Origin: Phytophthora quininea
Taxonomy: Eukaryota > Oomycota > Peronosporomycetes > Peronosporales > Peronosporaceae
Direction of reading: 5' to 3'
DNA: 64,000 bases
NCBI GenBank assembly: GCA_011947345.1
Contig: JAAVTG010000618.1
Coordinates: 177,510 to 241,509, forward strand
In this document: positions 44,949 through 55,987 of the stretch, piece by piece
How the letters are laid out: every line of letters begins with the position of its first letter
Position numbering within the stretch: the first letter of the stretch is position 1
Translations under genes and position numbers: made by a program
The notes under the pieces: model-generated
The model's input: the letters and a program-made list of their open reading frames with translations, nothing else
What the model was told of the DNA's origin: nothing
Databases searched by the model: none

Positions 44949-47017
44949 ATGGCACGCGGCGACAAGAGACAGCTCGAGAGACAAACCGATGGGGTCGCTG
45001 TGGCGGAGTCGCTGCAGTCCAAGAGGACGAAGACCAGCACTAAAAGGACGTACTCGTCTAAGATCAACACGATGACATCGTGGCTCTCGTCTCACTACCC
45101 CGACACAGTAGACAGCGAAGCGAAGGTAATGCGAATTCCTCTGCCTAAAGAAGCGCTCTTGTCCTTTTTGGACACATCTGCAGCCCTGCACACGCGCGCG
45201 ACCGTGACAACGTGGACTCAAGTCAGTCGCGGGCCGTTCCTCTATCAGCCTCATGTGTTTGGGGATACCGCAGCGCTTTAGTGGACGTTTACCGCAGTCG
45301 ACTTCTTGAATTGGACCCACAACTCGACACAGAGCTTCACAGGGTGCTGGAAGGATATGAAAAAGTGATTAACAACCTTAAAAAACGTGGCTTGATGAAG
45401 ATTAATGAGGGAAACGGCAGCTGAAGCCAACGGATTCGAAATGCTGACGAAAAAGTTTATGACTCTCGAACCAACTACTAAGGGCCAAGCCTGGTCTACA
45501 GTGCTGTTTGACTGGGGATTTTTCGTTTTAATGTGGATCTTGATGAGCCGACTCTGTAGACACAATAATGTTGCAACACATGGAGTGGGTAGATGACTGT
45601 CTTGTTGTTGAAGAGCAAGGTCACAAAGGTGACCAGACAGGAGCGGAAAAGTTCGGCAAGCACGTGTACGCGAACCCGTATCAGCCATCCCAATGTACAA
45701 TTCTTGCTCTTGCTGTGCACTTGTTTTCGTGCCCAGAACGCTCTGTTGGTGGGAAACAGTAACCTTTTATTGGCGGTGATAACAAAGATCGTTTTGGCGT
45801 ATCTTGCGCCGCGTTATCAAGTCGTTGACAGAGGACGAGCTGTATGAACTTAGCTGCACTCCAGAAGATATCGGTACACACAGTCTGCGTAAAGGGAGTA
45901 GTTCCTATGCTCTCGGTCGAGTCAATGGCCCCACCCCTGTGTCGGTGTATTTGCGCATGGGCCAAAGCCTTGGCAAATTGAAGGATCGGTATATTCACTT
46001 TGGAGAGGGTGCAGATCAGCTCTGCGGGCGCATGGTAGCAGGTTTGTCGTTTGACTCAGAGCGTTTTGGGGTGTTGCCGCCGCATTTCCCCCAGAAATCA
46101 GCAGTCTTCTGACTGTTAATTGTTGGAACCAAAGAGTTAGTGGCTTTTCCAACTACCCTCACGGTGTACAGTCGGCGTTCCCATTTCTATTGGCATCTGT
46201 CATTTTCCACGAGCAATTCCTCCGCAACAACCTGAGTGGCAATCACCCGATATTCAAATCTCGCGTCTTCTCGGCCAACCCGCTTCTGGAAAAGCAGCGC
46301 GGTGCGGCCATAATTGCAATTGGTACATCGCCACTGTGTGAGTTAAAAGCAACCGGGATTCCTGCACATCTCGCAGTCGCCAAGCAGGTCTGTGAACTGA
46401 GAGGAGAAGTCTACAATCTCCGCAACAAGATCAACAGTCTAGAGGCTAAGCTACCCAATGAAGTAGCAAATACGGTAGTCAGTGAGTTACGCCAGCATTT
46501 CGTTGTGAATGACGTCGCACCAATTTCGCTGCACGATTTGGACTCAAATATCGCAGACCTGGAAACACGGATGGCAGCACAATTTTCCAGCGCACTGCGT
46601 GCCGTTCAACTGCCCAGTGTTAGTCCTGACACCGCTTCAACGAGCAACCATTCGAGCTGGCGGTCATGGTCTTGGAATGACGGTAAACTATCTCATTCGG
46701 GGCCTAAAGACTGGGAATTTCCTGCTAGAGCGAAAGTAAAAACAATCTGGAATTTATGGTTCTTCGGGGATAAGGATACTGGGGTCCGTCCGTACAGATT
46801 ACTCAGGAAACACCACGACATAATGCCGCAGCATCGAATGCGGCATTCTCGAGTCAGAATAGTGATGGAATACATGGAGAGTCTTGCCGACAAAGCTGAA
46901 CTATTTCCTGTTGGCTCGAGGGGAGTATCAATGATGCAAATACCAGTCGCAGACAAGGTATTCGACGTTGTTTTGACTGCAATGCTTTCTCAACTGTACT
47001 CAAAGATGCCGAAATGA
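44949..47017 (+). pseudogene. Crypton: tyrosine recombinase plus GCR1_C domain, frame-broken
   Basis: Cryptons are DNA transposons that move with a tyrosine recombinase. From the ATG at 44949 the N-terminal SAM-like region reads TYSSKINTMTSWLSSHYPD and LPKEALLSFLD. After a frame change near 45215 it continues with CVWGYRSALVDVYRSRLLELD, then MEWVDDCLVVEEQGHKGDQ and GKHVYANPYQPSQC (about 45570-45700). The catalytic end at 45804-46112 has THSLRKGSSSYALG (H-x-x-R) and LKDRYIHF (candidate nucleophile Tyr). The C-terminal part (46190-47017) contains the GCR1_C DNA-binding domain, with WSWNDGKLSHSGPKDWEFP and IWNLWFFGDKDTGVRPYRLL. Four or more frame breaks or stops are present, but every domain is in order. 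Confidence 0.87.
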
Positions 47018-48226
47018 GCAGAGGACTTGTCTTGTGGAACGCTATACAACAAACTTTGCCAGTATCGTAAAACTCATTCACAACATAAGAAATAGCGAAG
47101 AACTATGAGTCACCAACAATACAGCCAATCATTAGCGACTACCTCGTTGTGATCTGATTCCTATCACAAACGCCGTCATTATATACGTTCTAAACTCATT
47201 GTTTCACTTCCTGATATTAATATACAATACACGACGTTAAAACAAAATATTATTATTAATAAATGTGCACATGGTTTATACGTACCTTGGTGCATGTCTA
47301 TCATAGAGATCGAGAAGGTTGCAAGGTATAATAAAGCGTGTGCCACTGGCGAACCGAATTCCGACCTCACCCATGGGAGAGACGAATCTGCACACGGCTC
47401 TGCAACACGCTGCTCAAAAACGACCCCGTCATACGGGCAAGCTCACTCGCCACAAATCGCCACCTCCATCAGAAACCTAATCGCTGTCGCTGCTACCATT
47501 AAGTTCCACACGAGCGCTAGCTTTAGTGCTCTCCAAGTTTGCGGTTTGGGATTCCGCGAAATACGAACAAAATACTCCTCAAGGCAATACGGAGCGCCGA
47601 AGGAAAGGCTAAAGCACAAGCTAAACGACTATACGCAACGAGCCACCTTATGGAGGCGGATAAGAGTTGAAAAGGCTAGAATCAGCCGTAATGAGTAGCC
47701 CTAACAGACACATCTGTCTACGTTGCATCTGGATACACGGTAAGTTTTGCTAGTTTTTATACGTAACAATTTCACATTTATTTAGGCCTTTTAGATTGGA
47801 TGATAGCTGCGTTGCGTCGGGATAACACTCGGTGGCGTCGCTGAGGACCAGATCGAAGCAGATACGGTCCGTTATACAAACATATCGCATTTTCTCGATA
47901 AAAAGGAGTTACCGGGGATTATCACATTGCCCAGACAGCGAAGGGATCATAGAGGATGTTTGTCACACATCACAAAAGTTTATCGGTTCTGTCTGAGAAA
48001 GCCTTGTTCAGGATTGTACGCAGGTGTAGTATTCCAGGACGATAACTAACAAATCGGATGACAATTGTATCAGAATTGCGTTCATATTCTTTATTATAGT
48101 TTTTATAATAAATTGATGTTATCTGCTAAAAATGCGACGGATGTGGCACAAGCTCTCAGCCACGACCTTCACGCGCAGCGCGCGTAATGATCGCCTACTC
48201 AAGACCCGAATTAACCAAACCGCTGC
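47018..48226. other. Spacer between transposon island and gene island
   Basis: Mostly AT-rich non-coding sequence. The only item recognised is the tRNA-repeat relic at 47338-47412. Confidence 0.6.
47338..47412 (-). pseudogene. Degenerate relic of the tRNA-Gly repeat
   Basis: On the minus strand, a flank like GTGTTGCAGAGCCGTGTGCA matches the sequence just 5' of the array's tRNA-Gly(UCC) genes (one difference). It is followed by a diverged tRNA 3' part with a CTCCCAT loop and GGTTCGCC. The segment with the D arm is deleted and several stems are mispaired, so it is non-functional and older than the array. Confidence 0.65.
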
Positions 48227-49995
48227 ATGCAACGCAGTCTTTCACCGCAGCTTCGCTGCGGGTCTGATAGCTTCCGATGTCAGAGCTGCGGCCAAGCGTT
48301 CGCTAAGTGGCAGGGCCAATGCTCTGCCTGCTCCGAATGGGGATCTGTCGCACCCGTTAAAGCATCGGCGCCACTCTACCGCCAGTCGAACGCTGAGTCC
48401 TTTAGCAAACTCAAGAACAAGCGAACTGCGGCCTGGTCCAGGACCAATCAGGATGATGAAGCTCCTCCTCACGCGCTACGGATGAATGAGGTTCAACTGG
48501 ACACGTTCACAGAGAGAATCGAACTACCTGAGAGAGAATTGGTGCTGTAGTAACTGAAGTTTTACTAGACTTGATGAGGAGAGCTGACAGTGACGATTAA
48601 AATACGCAGAACTGGGTGCTTGGAGGTGGCCTCGTGGCAGGATCGTTAACGCTGGTGGCAGGCAACCCAGGAGTGGGAAAGAGCACGGTATTATAAGCCA
48701 GTGGAAATTCCCCAGTGAATAATCGAGCTGATGATTTTGTTATTGTTGTGCTCAGCTTGCGTTGCAGATGGCGAACATGCTGGCGAAGGGCACAGCGATG
48801 CACAAGCGCGGAGTGTTGTATGTCTCCGGAGAGGAGAGTGTAGTACAGGTGCGAATGCGTGCTGAGCGACTTGGGTCAGTGAGCGACAGTCTGTACGTGG
48901 CGAGCGAGACCAACTTGGACTTGGTGTTCCAGTTAGTGGAAGGAGGAGATAGATATTCCGACGAACAAAGCTTCGGCGCAGTGGTGGTTGATTCTATCCA
49001 GACAGTATATGCTGAAGACGTAGCGTCGCCGGCGGGCACAGTCTCTCAGGTGAAAGAATGCACACTCCGTCTCTTACGGTTGGCCAAGTCGCGCAACGTG
49101 CCCGTTATCCTGATCGGACATGTGACCAAGAGTGGAGATATCGCTGGTCCGAAAGTACTGGAGCATATTGTTGATACAGTTGTCCAACTTGAAGGCGATC
49201 CACAAAGTGCGCGACGATTTCTGCGGTGTCAGAAGAATCGATTTGGCAATACGAGCGAGGTTGGCGTATTTAACATGACTGACGAAGGACTGCAGCCACT
49301 TCCAAATCCCTTGATGGCCTTTGTATCATCACGTGACGATGACGAGGGTGACGAATATTTGGATGAAGATGACACCGTTGAGCCACTTGACGGCTGCTCT
49401 ATAACCATTGCTATGGAAGGTAAACGACCGATTCCGCTCGAGATCAAGCGTTGGCGAATCGTTCTCAATACAGCGGCGACCCAGCTCGTGGTGGAGGGGA
49501 TCGTTCTCACGAGTTCGAGGCGTAGGAGTGGGTTTTGATAAACTCCTTCTGCTGTTCGCTGTCCTGGAGAAGCGCGCCAAAGTGTCTTTTCAAAATCAGA
49601 GTGTGTTCGTGAATATTGCGGAAGGCTACACCATTCAGGAACCCGCTGCGGACTTGGCGCTAGCGGTGGCGTTAGCCAGTTCTGTACTTGGCCGTCCTGT
49701 ATTGGAGCGGGCAGCATTTCTCGGAGAGGTGTCGCTGTCAGGCCACCTGCGACCGGTCAAGATGCTTGAATCGCGTCTCACAGCTGCTCAGAAAATTGGC
49801 ATCGAGATTTGTGTGATTCCGAAAGAGCACGATCAGACCACGCGCCGTGCGCTCCGCAAGAAATTCGCGGACACCATGATGGTCGTTGAGGCGTCAACGC
49901 TACTTCAAGCGTTGAAAATAGCGTTCCGTGTGGATACAACATCGTCGCTCTTGTCTCGTGGGCTATCTGCCGTCGAAGACGACGGGAACTTGTAA
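48227..49995 (+). CDS. radA: RadA/Sms-like DNA repair ATPase
   Basis: RadA is a RecA-like ATPase that processes recombination intermediates. In eukaryotes it is usually organellar. The start at 48227 is the first ATG after an in-frame TAA. The N-terminal zinc ribbon reads RCQSCGQAFAKWQGQCSAC. Two 68-nt introns (48542-48609 and 48688-48755) join to give LGGGLVAGSLTLVAGNPG and then VGKST, the Walker A. Further on are VSGEES, the RadA hallmark KNRFG (about 49234-49248), and a Lon-like C-terminal domain with EPAADLALAVALAS and FLGEVSLSGHLRPVK. One base appears lost near 49440 (EIQAL expected) and a compensating shift is needed near 49525, so the frame is broken twice. Domain preservation favours sequencing or assembly errors over decay. 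The stop is TAA at 49993-49995. Confidence 0.88.
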
Positions 49996-50172
49996 TTCCA
50001 AATCGAAGCAGCATCATGTGAGTGACTGTTTCAAACGGTCTCTGAGAGCTTGAGGACATGTGACCGACACTGACGCCGCTTCCGTGCCGGAAGAACGGGG
50101 ATCCCAAGTTTCCTCAGCGAGCTCAATCAGATTTATCGGTGAGCTCGAGGAGCAAACGGCAACGACCAAGCG

Positions 50173-50466
50173 ATGCTGAATGCATACAACAAGTTTCGAA
50201 CAGTAAGTGTAGACTCATCCACGACGTACAACCAGCTTTACGAGATGCTTCTTCGGGTCAAGTACGGAGACACTCCGGTCACTGTTTACGATAAGCTTCG
50301 GATCGGTGCTTATCGGGATGCGTCTTCATCGCCAAATTACCCCCAAATACGAGTTATTCCTCAATGTTTACAGGTCTATCTCGCGCTAGCCTTGGATTTG
50401 AAGATGGTTTATCCCGTCCGGCAGACCGAAAGCAAAATACGACTGGTTTTTGAGATTTCGAGCTGA
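50173..50466 (+). CDS. Hypothetical protein, 97 codons
   Basis: An open frame starting at an ATG 178 bp after the RadA stop. It has mixed composition, no recognised domain and no obvious signal peptide. It could be a small gene, an exon or chance. Its central part (VKYGDTPVTVYDKLRIGAY) reads like globular protein. Confidence 0.3.
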   Translation: MLNAYNKFRTVSVDSSTTYNQLYEMLLRVKYGDTPVTVYDKLRIGAYRDASSSPNYPQIRVIPQCLQVYLALALDLKMVYPVRQTESKIRLVFEISS

Positions 50467-50918
50467 GTTATTGTTTCTTGCAATGAGAATTTGAGCCAAA
50501 GTGATCATATTTTTTGGCAATTTGACATTCTTGCTTGACGAGAGTCGAGGTAAATCCGTTGGGTCAGCCCGTACGAAAGTCAAAACTCTGCTTCGTGGAG
50601 CTTCGGTTTTAACATGGAATGAATGACAATGCGTAACTTCGTGGACCACGAATGGTAGTCCCGGATTGCACATGTCGATACAACAGTTTGGCACCTGAGC
50701 CACAGTGGCATATTAACTTTCTCTAATGATCAATGCGAGAGGCAGTCTTTTGGACGCTCGAATACAGCAGGTTTCACCCCACTCTTGCCTCGAAACTTCA
50801 CGCGAAAAATACAATTCATGCATTTATTCCGTCACACCGCAGCGATGACGGCCGTGGGTTTCTCTTTCTTTCCTCGCCTCAGTTTCCTCTCTGCTTCACT
50901 CCATCGCTTCGATCTATT
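50467..50918. other. Intergenic stretch
   Basis: No recognisable gene. Presumably holds the 3' region of the minus-strand gene at 50919-51538. Confidence 0.5.
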
Positions 50919-51538
50919 TCACCTCCGCTTGGCGTTACCTCGCTTGGTTTTATTCTGGCCGCCCATCAGCGCGTCTAAGGACAGCCCCAGCTTGTCTTCG
51001 AGCGAGATGGATGCGGTCTCCACTTCCGCCTTCTTCTGTGTCTTCCCCACCGCCTTCGGTCGTCGTGCATCCTGTAGTTTGCCCGCCTTCTTCATTTGTT
51101 TAGTTGTCGTCCCCACCTTCGGTCCTAATACTCGCCCAGTCTTCAGTACAGTGCGTCCTCCGCTCACTTTGTGCGACTTGTGCGTCCCAATCTTCTTCAA
51201 ATTACCCAACAGCAGCACAATAAAAGACAATTAAATATCATACTTCTTTCCATAAATATCTATAATATAAAACGCACCGTCTCATTGCCTTCCTTTTTCA
51301 GCGCCGCTTTGACCTGCTGCGCCGACATGTGGTCGCCGGCCTTGAGCTTGCGCTGCAGGAACTTCTGGAGCGCCTCCTGCTTGTTGGAAGAGATCTTGCC
51401 GCCCTGCCACGCGATGCGCCGCACGCCGCTGCTGTGAAGGCTCGGCGGGATGCTGCTGGCCTTGACGTGGGACAGCACCGCCACGCGCTCCATGACTGAA
51501 CTTGCTAAATGAGACTTTCCCTTAGAGGCGTCGCTCAT
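50919..51538 (-). CDS. Small basic conserved-looking protein, two exons
   Basis: The start is ATG at 51538 (MSDASKGKSHLASSVM). Exon 1 runs to 51278 and ends in KKEGNET. An 83-nt GT-AG intron (51195-51277) joins in phase to exon 2 at 51194 (KIGTHKSHKVSGGRTVLKTG), which ends at 50919. The product is about 180 residues, rich in Lys/Arg with a basic tail (NKTKRGNAKRR). This suggests a nuclear, nucleolar or RNA-associated protein (inference from composition only). I do not recognise a named family. It is divergent from the MutY gene, with 130 bp between the two starts, so they may share a promoter region. No frame correction is needed. Confidence 0.72.
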
Positions 51539-51667
51539 ACAAATGCCAAGTCAAATACCACCATACTATCGTCACCAAATACGCCGTGTACAGGTATATA
51601 AGATTGTACATGTAACGTCCCGATTCGGTTCCCGCCTTATTTTTAATAAAAAGTTGGTGGCTACTTG

Positions 51668-53651
51668 ATGAAGAGGTCGACTGCTCCAAGTGAGCCCGAT
51701 ATCGAGGACTTGGTCAAGGACGAAGGTGTGGATGACGTGAGGAAGCCGTCTTCAACGCAACACGTGTCAGATCGCCATGACTTTGCTCCGAAAGAGCTGA
51801 GGACCACCAGAACGGAGCTGCTCGAGTGGTACGACGCCCATAGACGCAAACTCCCGTGGCGAGGAGACCCGCCGCCGTATTTGACAACAGCGACGCACGA
51901 GTCGGAAGAAGAAGGAACATGCAGACAAGAAGGGACTGGCAGCATTCTTGCTGCCTAAGGAGGAGCCTGAACTGAAACAAGAAGTAGTTGAGGAGGAGAT
52001 TGACACGACGCCCAGGAAGGTGTCGCCTTACGAGACGTGGGTGTCTGAGATTATGCTGCAACAAACCAGGGTGGACACGGTGGTGGACTACTTTTTACGT
52101 TGGATCGACAAGTTTCCGACGGTGGCTGCATTGGCGGAAGCGAACGAGGAGGTGAGTGAGGTCTAAGAAGGTTCTTGATCTTGGAGGTGCTGATTTCAAT
52201 GGTTGATGCGAACAGGACGTCAACGCTTTGTGGGCGGGACTTGGATACTACCGCCGTGCGAGGATGTTGCATGCCGGTGCCAAGTTTGTGGTTGAAAACT
52301 TTAGTGGCGAACTGCCATCCACAGTCGATCAATTGCTGACGATTCCGGGGATCGGACCATACACTGCAGGTTTGCTGCAGCGGTCTAACATCGTGCAAAG
52401 CCATATTTAACTAACAGAGTGTTTACTAATTGGATCGCCAGGTGCTATCGCGTCCATTGCTTTTGGGAATTGTGAGCCACTTGTGGATGGCAACGTCATT
52501 CGTGTGATGGCCCGAATGCGCGCAGTGGGGGCTGACCCGAAGAACAAGCAATTGATCAGCTTCTCCTGGAAAGCGGCAAAAGAACTCGTGGGGGAATGCG
52601 AACGCCCCGGTGCTCTGAATCAGGCTCTGATGGAATTGGGAGCGACAGTCTGCACAGTTCAGGTAGTGCGATTAGCTAGGCCTTGAGCGGCGGACCTTGG
52701 GCTGATCTGTTTTTTTTTGCTACGCCAGAACCCTCAATGTTCTGAATGCCCAGTGAGATCGGTATGCTTAGCGTACGAAGAAGCACAGGCTTCAAGTGTG
52801 AAGCAGAAACAGGAGAGCCCGCTTCCGGAGGAGGAATCCAACGACTGCTCCATTTGCGATTACACCCGTGTTTCAGAATGGGACGAAACACAGACAGAGG
52901 TAGGATGTTGATGGTTATCTTGCCATCGGAGTCCCATTTAAGCACTTGTGTTGATATTTCCGGGGCAGGTCACGAAGTACCCTCTGAAGGCAAAGAAGAA
53001 CGACTCGAAAAATGAGGTCATCTGTGTCTCGGTGGTGTCTTCACCCCAGATCCCTTGAACAAAACTCCGGTAGCAACTAGAGGCAAGCGCAAAATCTCCA
53101 AAAGCATTGAATCCGACTGGAGCTTCCTAATGTCCAAGCGCCCTGACGGTGGTCTGTTGGCTGGGCAGTGGGAATTTCTCCACAGCAAGGTATGCCTTCA
53201 AATACGATATTGATAGACGACATTCTAACAACTCTTTCTTACTGCACAGATGAGCGACGGAGACAAAATCCCACCATTCGCCAAACGGAAGACATTCATG
53301 GACACCCGTCTGACTGACATACTGGGCAAGTCGGCACTCACCAAGTCCAAGCCGGAGCGACGCGACCTCGGCGAGCTCACACATTTTCTCTCACGTGAAG
53401 CACCACATGGGCATCGAGCACTTGCACTTCCAGTGTCAACCTGACCTTCTACCTTCTGCCGAGTCGGACGGACTGCGATGGATGACAGTCGAAGAAATGC
53501 AGCAATTGGGCATCACCACGGGCGTCAAGAAGATCTTGCACGTCGTGCTCAATCCCGACAAAGCCAAGAAGAAAAGACAAGTGCTGCAATCAAAGGTAAA
53601 GGCAAAGTCGTCTCACACGTCGCGGATGGCATTGCTAAGTTTTTCAAATAG
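51668..53651 (+). CDS. MUTYH: MutY-type A/G-specific adenine DNA glycosylase
   Basis: MutY removes adenine mispaired with 8-oxoguanine. From ATG 51668: a short N-terminus, [14 protein letters not shown], then [20 protein letters not shown] (catalytic Glu), [16 protein letters not shown] and [12 protein letters not shown] (helix-hairpin-helix and catalytic Asp). The [4Fe-4S] loop is C-x6-C-x2-C-x5-C, joined across an intron ([17 protein letters not shown]). The C-terminal NUDIX-like 8-oxoG recognition domain includes [16 protein letters not shown] and [14 protein letters not shown]. Introns: 52152-52215, 52370-52441, 52663-52728, 52900-52978 and 53190-53249. Frame corrections are needed near 51880, 53035, 53382 and 53600. 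After the last, the frame ends at TAG 53649-53651 with IAKFFK, a possible PCNA-binding motif. Without it the frame runs to 53715. Confidence 0.9.
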
Positions 53652-53727
53652 ACTACAATTTCTATACAAAACGCAAGTCAGAGAGCAACGACACACACAA
53701 AAACTCACCCTGTAAAAGTAAACCGCG

Positions 53728-54766
53728 ATGAACGTGGCGGTAGACGAGTTGATCCCCAAGGTGGTAGCGCTGGACATCGACGACTGCACGGCCGCCTCCT
53801 TGGACCAGGACATGCACGAGGATTTCCAGTCGCAGACGTCACCGGAGCGCGTCATCTACTTCCGGGACTTGGTCTCTTCGGACATCCCGCAGGTGCGGGA
53901 ACTGCACGAGCAGTGGTTCCCCATCCGCTACAACCAGGCGTTTTACGACGGCGCGGCTCAGGGGCTTTGGATGGAAACGGGCGGCCCTCTATTCGCTCGT
54001 CTAGCGGTCGAGTTGAAGCCCTCACGTGATCAACAACAGCTCGAGCGACCAACTGCAACCGACAGGGGAAGAACACATTCTAGGAGCCGTCACGGCCAGC
54101 ACCTTGCCACTAAGTAAAGTGGACGACCCAGATTTAATCCCCCAGACGACTGGGAGCACTCGTACATCATGTACATTTTGACATTGGGGACGAAGTCCTC
54201 GGTTAGAAGGATGGGCATTGCGTCTGCCTTGTTGCAAGAGTGTATTGAGCAAACGGTTCGTCAACCGCAGTGTGGAGCGGTGTATCTGCATGTCAAGGCC
54301 GACAATATCAGTGCGAGACATTTCTACGAGAAGAACGGGTTTCAGAATTTACGCTACTTGAAAGGTGAGGTAATTATTGTATTGGATGGTTTAATTTTTT
54401 ATTGATGAAGTGATACGTGTGCAGATTACTACATGATAGACGGTGTGCGGCATGACGCTTTTCTGTATATTCGCTATGTAAACGGCGCTGCTCCTCAGAG
54501 TGGCTGGTTCGATCTCCTTACAAGGTGCGCGAGTGAGTTTACTGGAGGAAATTGCCTTGCGACTGAATGGAATTCTTTGGGTTTGTTGGCACGTGATGTT
54601 GTATGTACAGACCGCTGTACGCTCTGTTTTCGATTGCTTCTTTCGGCTGGAAAAAGATTTTGAAGGGTTCACGGTCGAGGAACTCGAGGACGACGCGACA
54701 GAAAAGTCCGTCCGACCTCAAACTTCAGCACCGGTTGTTGATTCAGCAACCTTAGTTCCAGTATGA
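53728..54766 (+). CDS. NAA60: NAA60-like N-alpha-acetyltransferase
   Basis: NAA60 (NatF) acetylates N-termini of membrane proteins at the Golgi. The ATG at 53728 is followed by YFRDLVSSDIPQVRELHEQWFPIRY, close to the family start. After frame changes near 54010 and 54150 come MYILTLGTKSSVRRMGIASALL (the acetyl-CoA loop R-x-x-G-I-A), AVYLHVKADNISARHFYEKNGF and, across the intron 54365-54424 (60 nt), DYYMIDGVRHDAFLYIRYVNG. The C-terminal part in a shifted frame (about 54510-54766) has an amphipathic or hydrophobic helix (LNGILWVCWHVMLYVQTAV), consistent with NAA60's membrane-associated tail. The gene starts 76 bp after the likely MutY stop on the same strand. Confidence 0.87.
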
Positions 54767-54927
54767 CTATTGGGCTGTAAACTTGAGCGAAATGTATGCT
54801 AATTCACCTACTCGAAAAGTGTTACATTTCTGCCAAGGATAGACCGATGGAGAAACCCCAAGATTTTGAAACCGTTGCAGGCCAAGTCGAAGGGGATCAA
54901 TAGTTGCTTTTCCAACAAGGAGTTAAC

Positions 54928-55881
54928 ATGAACTTCCAAGATCTGTTGGACGAGGTGGAAGATGCGATGAAAAGCCCTCACGCTGGAGGCGCAGCAGGTG
55001 GAGCAAAATATGCCAGCACGAAGGATATCGGAAGCAGCGTTAGCCAACCTGTTTCGAAAGCTCTGGTACGTTTGATGCATGTATCTCAAGGTAACATGCG
55101 GGTTAACTTCGATGCATTAGCCTATTGAAAAGAGCAAAAATGAGCTGGACGACTTGCTGGATATGCTGGGAGATGATGAAGACACGAAACCAGCAGCCGT
55201 CCACCCACAACCAACGTCTTCACGAGCAGGAGCCTACAACTCATCAATTACGAAAAGTACGCGCAGCGAGTTTCAAGCTGGAGGCACCAAAAGTACGTAT
55301 TGTTTTTGTCGCGACTCCATGCCACCTTCTTGTACTTATCCATGCTCGCTTTCATATTTTCCCAGGTGCCCTCAAGCTCTAATGGATGGAGGACGAGCTA
55401 ACCGTGGTCTTAGCACCGCTTTTTCACGAAAGTACGTAGCGTTTGGAACTTAACTTACTGGCGTACAGATCATTCATCCAATTGATGTTTCTGCGATTAG
55501 CGTGTGCTCCAACCTTCGCTGCAACGATTGCGACTTTACTGTCATCCAGTTCCCCGGCAAGTAAGTTTATTTCCTTCACGTGGTACTAAAAAGTGACGAA
55601 CTTTTCACTAACATTTCGTTTTTCGGTAGGAAATGGGATGATAGCGCGGACTATATGTTTTTCCGCGAGAACGTGCCCAGTGAAACGAAACTTCGTGCGA
55701 AAATGGAGATTGCTCCAGGTGAGTACGGGTGGCCCTCGCGATAATATTGACGACTTTATTCTAAAGTTATCGACTTGCTGCAGAGTTCGCCGCTTACGCT
55801 TGCCAATGCAAGTGGCTTTCAATCAGCTCGCAAACACGACCCGATCTTTGCCAGGTGAAATGGTCCTGTGCTGGGCATTAG
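54928..55881 (+). CDS. CFAP418: CFAP418 (C8orf37)-like ciliary protein
   Basis: CFAP418 is a small protein of the ciliary base, linked in humans to retinal dystrophy. The ATG at 54928 gives MNFQDLLDEVEDAM, matching the family's acidic start. Exons: 54928-55065, 55121-55292, about 55377-55431, 55469-55560, 55630-55718 and 55784-55881. The conserved C-terminal domain is clear: SNLRCNDCDFTVIQFPGKKW, DSADYMFFRENVP, and finally AAYACQCKWLSISS with a short end resembling the human CGKH terminus. The stop is TAG at 55879-55881. The 37-nt gap between exons 3 and 4 is too short for a normal intron and the phases do not agree, so one boundary is wrong or a base is missing. Confidence 0.85.
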
Positions 55882-55987
55882 TAGATAAACCCCATCGGTA
55901 TTAAGAGAAGTATGTACAAGATCACATTACCGGTGTATTTTACCTTCGAGGAGCGAATAAATATGGACTAAGTACATTTCTCCTCGA

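Noticed and set aside
51870..51884. A 14-nt GT...AG micro-intron to repair the MutY frame
   Set aside because: Far shorter than any other intron here (55-85 nt). A base indel is a simpler explanation.
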